48,075 nucleotides of DNA from a virus, in the IMG/VR virus record IMGVR_UViG_3300025789_000058, positions 1 to 48,075 of that record. One strand, written 5' to 3'. Shown one piece after another: positions 42,256 through 48,075 of this stretch. A program made the translations under genes and the position numbers. The notes beneath the pieces are model-generated. The model searched no databases. It was not told the DNA's origin and saw only the letters and a program-made list of their open reading frames with translations. Position 1 is the first letter of the stretch, and each line of letters begins with the position of its first letter.

Positions 42256-43272
42256 TTATATCTCTTTAGAATGATTAAATAATTTTTCTGGATATATTCC
42301 AAATCTGGCATTTTCTATTCCAGCCTGATTATGTCCATACCTATATGATACGGCCATTATTGGATTATATTCACCAGTAGGAACATTTCCATATTCATAA
42401 ATTCCATGCGTTCCTATTAATTTATATACAGACCCTGATTTTTTTATTCCTAAATTACCTATAACTAATATTTGCACTTTATTTAATCCAAAGCTCTCTC
42501 CAACTCCAAATACTGACTGCTCTTTTAATTCATTACTTTTAATATTTCTATAATAAGAATCACGCGGATTTATAATATAGTCATATTCTTTTTTTTCATC
42601 TAACTCTTTTTTAGATTTAATAACTGCTTTAACATCTTTTACAAAATTTTCTACTTCCTGATTTGAATTTTTTATAAAATAGTTTATTCCACTATATTGC
42701 TGATATTTTGTTCCTCCTTTATGAGATACAAATATTTCATCTCCACTATCAGAAAATAATACATAATCTGCTTTTTTATTAGTATAATCTCTTCTTCCTC
42801 CAATTATATTTTTATATACTTTTCCATCTTCTAATTCTATATCAACTGATCCTCCAAATTTATCAAGATCTGCTAAAAAAGATTCAAGTCCAGACTGTTC
42901 TCCTTTTGCACCTCTTAAATTTTCAGCTTTTGATACTACTATATAAACCTCTTGACCTGTTTTATAATCCCCAATATCACTATTTATTTTTATTTTATAG
43001 GTTTCATATATAGATGATTTTGAACCTGCAGAGTAGTCTTTTCTGTCTATTTTATTTAGACTATAGTTTTTTTCTTTTACTCCTAAAGACTCCATAATAT
43101 TCTTTATTACCTCATCTGGTTTATCGGATTCGGGTATTATATATCTAAGATGCTCTCCACGACTTATTTTTCTGCCACCTCTATATCCTCTATGATCAAG
43201 TTCTTTTTGTATATCATTAAATAATGGCATACTTGTTTTTATTTCAAATAATAAATCAATAAGTTTTATCAT
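42256..43272 (-). CDS. PD-(D/E)XK-like protein with capsid-targeting-like N-terminus
   Basis: 338 residues. The leader MIKLIDLLFEIKT has L-F-E at 8-10. The likely nuclease motif is KADYVLFSDSGDEIFVSHKG: D169, then an S-x-K (residues 183-185) in the place of the usual E-x-K, with QQYSGI following. This pattern resembles phage proteins with a restriction-endonuclease-like fold. The last quarter has a compact beta region (GVGESFGLNKVQILVIGNLG). It might digest host DNA after ejection, or protect phage DNA; both are speculative. It starts three bases after the endolysin gene. Confidence 0.65.
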   Translation of the reverse strand: MIKLIDLLFEIKTSMPLFNDIQKELDHRGYRGGRKISRGEHLRYIIPESDKPDEVIKNIMESLGVKEKNYSLNKIDRKDYSAGSKSSIYETYKIKINSDIGDYKTGQEVYIVVSKAENLRGAKGEQSGLESFLADLDKFGGSVDIELEDGKVYKNIIGGRRDYTNKKADYVLFSDSGDEIFVSHKGGTKYQQYSGINYFIKNSNQEVENFVKDVKAVIKSKKELDEKKEYDYIINPRDSYYRNIKSNELKEQSVFGVGESFGLNKVQILVIGNLGIKKSGSVYKLIGTHGIYEYGNVPTGEYNPIMAVSYRYGHNQAGIENARFGIYPEKLFNHSKEI

Positions 43273-43275
43273 TTT

Positions 43276-43866
43276 TTATTTTATAGAATTATAAATAATA
43301 TTAAAGTTTTTAATTCTTTCTTCTATCCCAATATGACCCCCATTTACACATTTTGTTACTGCTGTTACTGCTTCTACTGATGCATCTGTACACTTTGATA
43401 GACATCTTTGAAAAAACCATGCTGCTGAAGCTAGTGGATATTTAGTAGAAACTAGATCTGGGTTTGCTACACAATCTTCTCCTATTGCTTTTGAAAATAG
43501 GGCGTAATTATCTTTTCCGGTAAGTTGAATATATCCTCTGCCTCTAAATTTATATCCCTCTCCAGATATTTCTGAACCATTGCCCATTCTATTAGCATAT
43601 ATTAAATTAGCTATTTTTTCAGGTTTACGTTCATATAAATTGGCTTTATCATCAGTAGGAAAATACTTGCTAAATATAGATCTTAATCCTTTAGCTCCAT
43701 AATTTAGATTCTCAATAATTGATTTAAAATTTCCAGATTCGTGCATTACTTGTGCTAAAAAATGAGCTAATTTTAATGGCGTATCTAATCCAAATTTAGC
43801 TATTGTATCTGGTAATTGCTCTATAACATTATCAGGAATATGTCCTTTTAATTTTTGAATATCCAT
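43276..43866 (-). CDS. GH19-type endolysin (chitinase-like lysozyme)
   Basis: 196 residues. Motifs: LAHFLAQVMHESGNFKSIIE with catalytic E43, NLNYGAKGLRSIFSKYFPT, RMGNGSEISGEGYKFRGRGY, YIQLTGKDNY and LASAAWFFQ. This is the pattern of glycoside hydrolase family 19 phage endolysins, which cut peptidoglycan sugar chains. No signal peptide is present, so it relies on the adjacent holin. The three-base spacing and order holin then endolysin make a lysis cassette. Confidence 0.9.
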   Translation of the reverse strand: MDIQKLKGHIPDNVIEQLPDTIAKFGLDTPLKLAHFLAQVMHESGNFKSIIENLNYGAKGLRSIFSKYFPTDDKANLYERKPEKIANLIYANRMGNGSEISGEGYKFRGRGYIQLTGKDNYALFSKAIGEDCVANPDLVSTKYPLASAAWFFQRCLSKCTDASVEAVTAVTKCVNGGHIGIEERIKNFNIIYNSIK

Positions 43867-43869
43867 ATC

Positions 43870-44187
43870 TTAATTTTCAATGGGTTTATCACTATTAGTT
43901 TTCTGTGTTCCAAAATAATATGAGAATATCATTAGAGTTAATGTCTTAATCATATCAAATAACTGATTACTCATTTCATCAGTCAATAATTTAATCTTAA
44001 ATGCAATTACTTTATCTACTATAAATAAGGCAACTAAAGATGCAAATATCATTAATATAAACCTAACTAATACATCTCTAGTTTGATGTATAAATAATTT
44101 ATTAACATAGACTGCTGATCCTATTATGAAGCCAAGCCCCATAACTATACCAGAAATCATTATTATCATATTATCACTTGAAAACAT
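43870..44187 (-). CDS. Holin-like membrane protein
   Basis: 105 residues with three hydrophobic helices: about 7-27 (IIMISGIVMGLGFIIGSAVY), 39-63 (VRFILMIFASLVALFIVDKV) and 76-95 (FDMIKTLTLMIFSYYFGTQK), plus a short charged C-terminus (TNSDKPIEN). That layout and its place directly before the endolysin gene fit a class-I-like holin. It could instead be another small inner-membrane protein. The start follows the basic 156-residue gene by 11 bases. Confidence 0.75.
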   Translation of the reverse strand: MFSSDNMIIMISGIVMGLGFIIGSAVYVNKLFIHQTRDVLVRFILMIFASLVALFIVDKVIAFKIKLLTDEMSNQLFDMIKTLTLMIFSYYFGTQKTNSDKPIEN

Positions 44188-44198
44188 ATTTTAAATTT

Positions 44199-44669
44199 TT
44201 ATGACTTTACTAATTTTATTTTATCAATAAAATCTGCTCGGCGTATTGCTGGGATTTTTTTTATTTTTTCGATTATACCATCGATTATAGTTTTATCAAA
44301 TTTATCAAATGGTGCTGGATCTACTTTTACACTAATATCTACAATATATTTTTTAAGTTTTTCTGCGGATGGCTGCCGATTATTTGTAACACGTACTACA
44401 GTAATACCTGTGATAGCTCTTATATCAGAGAGAATATCTGCAAGAGATCTTTGAGTAGTATCTGCCATAAGTGTACCATTTATTTGATATATTTTAGGAC
44501 TAAGTGATTCTTCTACAGTTGAGTTTATTTTTTTAGCCGCAGCGACTGCCTTTTTAAAAGCTACACCACCTTTACGAGCAGGTTTCTCTCCTCGTTTATG
44601 TTTAGCTTGAATATTTGCCCAAAGTCCAGGTTTATTGACTTCTTTTAATATGTCTATTAATTTTATCAT
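44199..44669 (-). CDS. Basic protein with capsid-targeting-like N-terminus
   Basis: 156 residues. The leader MIKLIDILKEVNK has L-K-E at 8-10. Right after it comes the basic motif PGLWANIQAKHKRGEKPARK followed by KAVAAAKKIN, which looks DNA-binding; I associate the LWANI-AK-K motif with other phages. The C-terminal half (residues ~60-156) alternates strands and helices (DILSDIRAITGITVVRVTNN) and may be a small alpha/beta domain. I infer a packaged DNA-binding protein. It follows the cupin-like gene with one base between. Confidence 0.7.
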   Translation of the reverse strand: MIKLIDILKEVNKPGLWANIQAKHKRGEKPARKGGVAFKKAVAAAKKINSTVEESLSPKIYQINGTLMADTTQRSLADILSDIRAITGITVVRVTNNRQPSAEKLKKYIVDISVKVDPAPFDKFDKTIIDGIIEKIKKIPAIRRADFIDKIKLVKS

Positions 44670-44670
44670 A

Positions 44671-44928
44671 TTATAATTTTAATATTTTTATTTTTAGTAA
44701 CCCTCTCCCCTTTATTACTCTATGCCACACTCCTCTGGGTATAAATATTTGACCTTTTATTTCAATTGGTAAATTATTATCTAATTGAAATTTCCAATCT
44801 GCGCTGTCTATAGATTCTATTATTCTGTCTTCTTTATCTCTGTGCCACTGTAATTCTATAGGATCAATATTCTCATCAAATTCTCTGATCAAAACTTCAT
44901 TTTCTAAAACATCTTTATATGGTCTCAT
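44671..44928 (-). CDS. Small cupin-like protein
   Basis: 85 residues. The motif IELQWHRDKEDRIIESIDSA, then W-F-Q-L-D, IKGQIFIPRGVWHRVIKGRG and a final strand LLKIKIL match the two-motif pattern of a small single-domain cupin. His and Glu residues (WHRDKED, WHR) could bind a metal. The function is unknown; similar short phage proteins exist, in my memory, without a known substrate. It follows the DUF5872-like gene with one base between, so it is in the same operon. Confidence 0.65.
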   Translation of the reverse strand: MRPYKDVLENEVLIREFDENIDPIELQWHRDKEDRIIESIDSADWKFQLDNNLPIEIKGQIFIPRGVWHRVIKGRGLLKIKILKL

Positions 44929-44929
44929 A

Positions 44930-45529
44930 TTACCAAAATCCTGAAAAATTACTTTTTAATCCTAAAAGTTTTGCAAATCGTGGCAATCTGCATGCCCACC
45001 AGCCAGCTTGAGTTTTATCTTTTTTCTGTGCGCATTTATGTCTTGCTGCAAAGCTCTTTCTGGCTGCTGGATTATTAATTTTAGCCTTAAGCCCAGTAGT
45101 ATCTCCAAAACTAACCTTCTTTATCTTTCCTGTCTTGGGATTCCTGACAAATACATAAAACTTCTTGCTGCCTCCTCTATGTGGTTTATTGAGCTCTACA
45201 TGCTTTTTTGGTTTAGACTTTGCTTTAACCTCTAGTAAAAAATCAATTGTCATTGGGTAGTCTAGCGGAACTGATATGCCATTGTAGTTTCCGGTTAATC
45301 CTAGATCAGTTTCTGTCAGGTACCATGTATCTTCATCGCCTAATGATAAAAGTCCTCTATTTAGCAACTGACGCGCTTCTGTGAAAAGAGCCACAAAGTT
45401 TGCTGATTGAGGACGATAAATATTTTCATTTAAATCAAGTGAATTGTCCAAATGATAAGCAAGCCCCTCAGATATAAGGAGCTTGTTTACAGATTCATCT
45501 AAAGTTATCTTGCTTCTATCACAGCACAT
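44930..45529 (-). CDS. DUF5872-like basic phage protein
   Basis: 199 residues. The C-terminal 90 residues (HRGGSKKFYVFVRNPKTGKI, then KVSFGDTTGLKAKINNPAAR, KSFAARHKCAQKKDKTQAGW and WACRLPRFAKLLGL) form a domain I recognise as a conserved phage DUF. The Cys-x..-Cys pair and Arg/Lys suggest a nucleic-acid or metal site, but it is not defined. The N-terminal half (RQLLNRGLLSLGDEDTWYL, TIDFLLEVKA) is a separate domain. It begins one base after the Dps-like gene. Confidence 0.7.
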   Translation of the reverse strand: MCCDRSKITLDESVNKLLISEGLAYHLDNSLDLNENIYRPQSANFVALFTEARQLLNRGLLSLGDEDTWYLTETDLGLTGNYNGISVPLDYPMTIDFLLEVKAKSKPKKHVELNKPHRGGSKKFYVFVRNPKTGKIKKVSFGDTTGLKAKINNPAARKSFAARHKCAQKKDKTQAGWWACRLPRFAKLLGLKSNFSGFW

Positions 45530-45530
45530 A

Positions 45531-45905
45531 TTAGTGTAAATATTGTAGTTTATAAAGGGTTGTCTCTATCAGCTGGTAGATCTCATCAATTAGATTCTGA
45601 AGATATGTGTCTTGTGGAAGTCTAGTTCTAATAGTATCTACATATTTAGATAGAGCCATAAAATAAACTATAGGATCATTATCTTCTCTAAAAATTGCTG
45701 GACCGTCATATTCAGTAATAATTCCATATTTGCCTTGATATGCTTCTACCCACTCATCTACTAGATCAACTATCTCATCATAGTATTCATTAAGAGCTTT
45801 ATGTTCAGCAAAAGAAGAATCTCCTTGAGCTTGCCAATGAAATATATGAGCTTGTGTTCTCGAAGCTAAAAGAGTTGATACGAATTTTGGTACAAACGGA
45901 TTCAT
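45531..45905 (-). CDS. Dps/ferritin-like helical protein
   Basis: 124 residues. Residues ~14-60 (ASRTQAHIFHWQAQGDSSFA, then EHKALNEYYDEIVDLVDEWV) have the layout of a Dps-like helix pair with His and Glu residues at metal-binding spacing, followed by a second helical pair. The protein is shorter than a full Dps (about 160-170). It could bind iron or DNA, or be a phage-specific relative without iron activity. It lies between the DUF3008-like and DUF5872-like genes. Confidence 0.65.
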   Translation of the reverse strand: MNPFVPKFVSTLLASRTQAHIFHWQAQGDSSFAEHKALNEYYDEIVDLVDEWVEAYQGKYGIITEYDGPAIFREDNDPIVYFMALSKYVDTIRTRLPQDTYLQNLIDEIYQLIETTLYKLQYLH

Positions 45906-45910
45906 ATTTT

Positions 45911-46687
45911 TTATTTTAAATCTAATTTTTTAATTGTATCTACTATAAATTTAGCAGCATCTTTAGAAGAATATCCAAATTCTTTTGCAATTCTTTTTAC
46001 AAATGATTCAACCATTTTTTGCTCAGCAGATAAATTACTAGAAATTTCATCCATATAATTTTCATTTAAATCTTCTTTATCCCCTTCTTCTTTTTTAGAT
46101 TTAGAAACTTTTTCAAGTTTACTCATCAAATTTTCTATTTGAGATGATATAGCGGAAATATGATCTTTGTGCTCTGATGCAGTTTTAGGATTTTCTTTAA
46201 TCGCTTTTATATGATCTTTGCGCTTCTTTTCAAGTTTATCAATTGTAGTAGTTAATTTTTTAGCTACACTATCTTTCTTCTCTTCTAGCTTTTTCATATC
46301 ACCTTCATATTGTTTATGAATATCTTCTGCTACTTTTTTAGCCTCATCTTGAGTTGGATATACACCATGTATAGTCTGATGATCAATACCATGATGTTGA
46401 GCGCCCATTACTGGATCAATTTGTTTAACCATATTATCAGGAGTACATCCAGGATATGGCTTAAGTACTGTATGAATAGTACCTATTGCATTATCATAAT
46501 TTTCTTTTACTACTTTCTTTTTAGTAGGAAGTCCTTTAGTTTTAGTAGAAGCAAACTCTTTTGCTGATTTCTTTGTCATTGATTTAGCTAGTTTAGATAT
46601 TTTTTTTGATGGAGATTTCATTTTTCCTGTTTGCACAGCATGAACCATGCCCATTAAATGTTGTTGTGATTTTGATTGACTTGGCAT
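45911..46687 (-). CDS. DUF3008-like basic/coiled-coil protein
   Basis: 258 residues. The start MPSQSKSQQHLMGMVHAVQT with KSAKEFASTKTKGLP at about 40-54 is a DUF3008-type domain, common in phages and of unknown function. The middle has HTVLKPYPGCTPDNMVKQID. Residues ~120-205 are a long Lys/Glu coiled coil, and the last ~40 residues (VKRIAKEFGYSSKDAAKFIV) are a small helical domain. It overlaps the preceding gene's stop by one base, so translation is coupled. It may be a packaged or scaffold-type protein. Confidence 0.7.
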   Translation of the reverse strand: MPSQSKSQQHLMGMVHAVQTGKMKSPSKKISKLAKSMTKKSAKEFASTKTKGLPTKKKVVKENYDNAIGTIHTVLKPYPGCTPDNMVKQIDPVMGAQHHGIDHQTIHGVYPTQDEAKKVAEDIHKQYEGDMKKLEEKKDSVAKKLTTTIDKLEKKRKDHIKAIKENPKTASEHKDHISAISSQIENLMSKLEKVSKSKKEEGDKEDLNENYMDEISSNLSAEQKMVESFVKRIAKEFGYSSKDAAKFIVDTIKKLDLK

Positions 46688-47214
46688 TATATGTATATTA
46701 AATAATTATTTTTCTTTTTTAATTCTGGATAAATTTTAATGATTTTATTCATTATCATATCCACAATTCTTTCTCTTGATTTTGATACTGGATTAAATTC
46801 TAATTTATTTGGTTTTTTATTTAATAAATATTTTGGTATTATTTCATTAATTAATATTTTATAAATAGTATTTATTTTCCTATCATCTGGGCAAGATTTT
46901 ATAACTGTGGGATCTTTTAATAATTTAGGATTAAAAACTATTGGCGCGTCTTCATTTACTTTATATCCACTTTTAAACTCCTTAACTCCTATAATATACA
47001 CTGCTATAATAATATTGCCGCATCTATCCTCAAACTCCCATGCTACGTGATCTCCTAAAAATTTTCCACTAGAATACTCTGATTTACGATAATCATATGT
47101 AGAAAATTCATCTATTTTTAATTCATTTAATTTAATATACTTTTCTTCTAATAAGTCTGAGGCGTTATGCCCTTCTATAGACCACTCTTTTAATAAATTA
47201 AAAAAATCTTTCAT
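46687..47214 (-). CDS. Unknown protein with capsid-targeting-like N-terminus
   Basis: 175 residues. The leader MKDFFNLLKEWSIEGHN has L-K-E at 8-10, the T4-like Phe version of the common leader. Residues ~35-95 are beta-rich (YRKSEYSSGKFLGDHVAWEF, RCGNIIIAVYIIGVKEFKSG); the C-terminus is basic and helical. I recognise no family. A promoter-like motif lies only 4 bases before the ATG. It is the first visible cargo-type gene after the zinc-ribbon and metallopeptidase genes. Confidence 0.6.
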   Translation of the reverse strand: MKDFFNLLKEWSIEGHNASDLLEEKYIKLNELKIDEFSTYDYRKSEYSSGKFLGDHVAWEFEDRCGNIIIAVYIIGVKEFKSGYKVNEDAPIVFNPKLLKDPTVIKSCPDDRKINTIYKILINEIIPKYLLNKKPNKLEFNPVSKSRERIVDMIMNKIIKIYPELKKKNNYLIYI

Positions 47215-47218
47215 TTAC

Positions 47219-47226
47219 TATAAATA
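47219..47226 (-). promoter_or_regulatory. Late-promoter-like motif near start of 175-residue gene
   Basis: Plus-strand TATAAATAT, ending 4 bases before the ATG. This spacing is too short for an ordinary leader unless the transcript is nearly leaderless, so it may be chance. Confidence 0.2.
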
Positions 47227-47228
47227 TA

Positions 47229-47804
47229 TTATATTCTCACTTCTTTTGCAGCTTGTAAATTTTTCTTTATCTGCTCATATACTTTGGATTTATCTCCACC
47301 TTTCCAACTTTCAATTTCTCCATTTTCTGAAACAAAAGACTCATCTTGAGCATTATACCATTCTTCAAGGGCGTTTTCTACCTCCTCTAAACTTGAATTT
47401 TTATTTGAATTTAAAATACCTCTTTCATACTCTTCCCACTTTCCAGATCTTTTAATTTCAGCCTCCATCTCTATAACACAATCAAAACATTTTCCGTGTA
47501 TAAAGTACATTTTTTTATTTATATCATGAGATTTAAATGGAGTATTACAATTTGGACATTTTATAGGAAGAGCAATTAATTTCTTTATAGAATCTAATTT
47601 TGTGATTGTCTGCTTTATTCCTTTTTTTATTGTCCAAGTTTTTCCATTCTCTTCCCAAATGTCTCCTTCTGAATGGTCTTCAGTCTTCTTTTCATATCCT
47701 GACTGTATCTGGGTCTTATCTCCAGTTTTGCCCTTTAATAGATTTCTTAATCTGGATATATCTTTTTTTGAAAACTCTTTATTTAAAACCGTTTCTTTTT
47801 TCAT
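47229..47804 (-). CDS. Zinc-ribbon phage protein
   Basis: 191 residues. It begins MKKETVLNKEFSKKDISRLR, then KKTEDHSEGDIWEENGKTWT. A Cys4 site follows: C83-x2-C86 and C106-x2-C109 (CPNCNTPFKSHD and KCFDCV). The C-terminus has EEWYNAQDESFVSENGEIES, a segment I recall from other phage proteins. It may bind DNA, RNA or another protein; the function is unknown. Its start is 11 bases from the stop of the metallopeptidase gene. Confidence 0.75.
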   Translation of the reverse strand: MKKETVLNKEFSKKDISRLRNLLKGKTGDKTQIQSGYEKKTEDHSEGDIWEENGKTWTIKKGIKQTITKLDSIKKLIALPIKCPNCNTPFKSHDINKKMYFIHGKCFDCVIEMEAEIKRSGKWEEYERGILNSNKNSSLEEVENALEEWYNAQDESFVSENGEIESWKGGDKSKVYEQIKKNLQAAKEVRI

Positions 47805-47815
47805 ATTATATAACT

Positions 47816-48075
47816 TTATTTTTTTGATTCATATATCAATGGTTGAATTTCTCCATAATTTCTCATTATTATACCAGCTATATCGTGTGCGTCATTTTCA
47901 ATAGGGCTTCCAGTCTCTCCTGAATCTGGTTGTAATAGTCCTAATTCATTTTGCCTGTGATGAGTCAATTCATGGGCTAAAGTGCGCATTACATCTAAAA
48001 TATGTCTATTTTTAATATAGACTACAAGAGATCTGGTTTGATTTGAATATTCTCCAAAAGTTCTTTTTCCTAAGA
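47816..48075 (-). CDS. Zinc metallopeptidase-like protein (C-terminal part)
   Basis: A C-terminal fragment of 85-86 residues, with the start beyond the right edge. It reads LGKRTFGEYSNQTRS, then VMRTLAHELTHHRQNELG, then a GSPIENDAHDIAGIIMRNYG segment, ending IYESKK and a TAA at 47816-47818. HELTH is the HExxH zinc-binding motif, and the Glu of ENDAHDIA is a good third ligand. I am confident it is a real coding region. Function could be virion maturation or host-wall or protein cleavage; nothing decides. Confidence 0.85.
   Translation of the reverse strand, partial: LGKRTFGEYSNQTRSLVVYIKNRHILDVMRTLAHELTHHRQNELGLLQPDSGETGSPIENDAHDIAGIIMRNYGEIQPLIYESKK

Noticed and set aside
43290-43297. Another TATAAATA match near the 338-residue gene
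   Set aside because: It is inside the endolysin coding region and can be explained by Ile/Tyr/Asn codons; position alone does not support a promoter.
1-48075. Stop-codon reassignment, as in some very large gut phages
   Set aside because: TAA, TAG and TGA all end well-supported genes (for example 7491, 9470 and 12224), and long genes have no in-frame stops to explain.

Overview
The window is part of the genome of a tailed phage with a contractile tail and T4-like virion genes. Every gene I accept is on the minus strand, so transcription runs from the right edge (48075) to the left edge (1). The DNA is very AT-rich. TAA, TAG and TGA all act as stops (for example 7491 TAA, 9470 TAG, 12224 TGA), so the ordinary bacterial code applies. 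Start codons are preceded by A/T-rich leaders with almost no Shine-Dalgarno sequence, and one exported nuclease carries a Bacteroidota-style signal peptide. Both suggest a Bacteroidota host; this is inference.

Layout in transcription order. (1) 48075-40433: an accessory and lysis block. It holds a metallopeptidase cut by the window edge, Cys4 zinc-ribbon proteins, a DUF3008-like basic protein, a Dps-like helical protein, a DUF5872-like protein, a cupin-like protein, a holin, a GH19 endolysin, a PD-(D/E)XK-like protein and an exported DNA/RNA non-specific endonuclease. (2) 40336-27336: packaging and head genes: large terminase (LAGLIDADG-type intein), portal (HNH-type intein), three charged head proteins where T4 has genes 67/68, prohead protease, acidic scaffold and major capsid protein. 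(3) 27216-15144: PhoH-like ATPase, gp13-, gp14- and gp15-like neck/terminator proteins, a giant SASYA-repeat fibre, a beta-solenoid fibre and the tail sheath. (4) 15131-2423: tail tube, an inserted GIY-YIG homing nuclease, a gp26-like protein apparently joined to the next frame by +1 frameshifting, tape measure, gp48/54-like tube cap, LysM-like gp53/gpX protein, and a very large hub protein with a C-terminal cell-wall hydrolase domain. (5) 2368-1: a miniature family-A DNA-polymerase-like protein and tandem leucine-rich-repeat (LRR) genes.

The most interesting system-level signal is a set of otherwise unrelated proteins that begin with nearly the same peptide, M-(I/K)-x-L/F-x-x-(I/L/F)-(L/I)-x-E. 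They are both LRR paralogues, the PD-(D/E)XK-like protein, two Cys-cluster proteins, a basic protein and two unknowns. The peptide looks like the T4 capsid-targeting sequence and ends in a (L/I)-x-E prohead-protease site. I infer a capsid-packaged cargo set that could be ejected with the DNA. Other notable points are the probable +1 frameshift site at 12239-12250, a repeated upstream motif ATATTTAT that may be the late promoter, and a terminator plus promoter that separates scaffold and capsid genes from the upstream head genes.

Limits: all assignments come from reading motifs, gene order and lengths. No database search or structure prediction was run.
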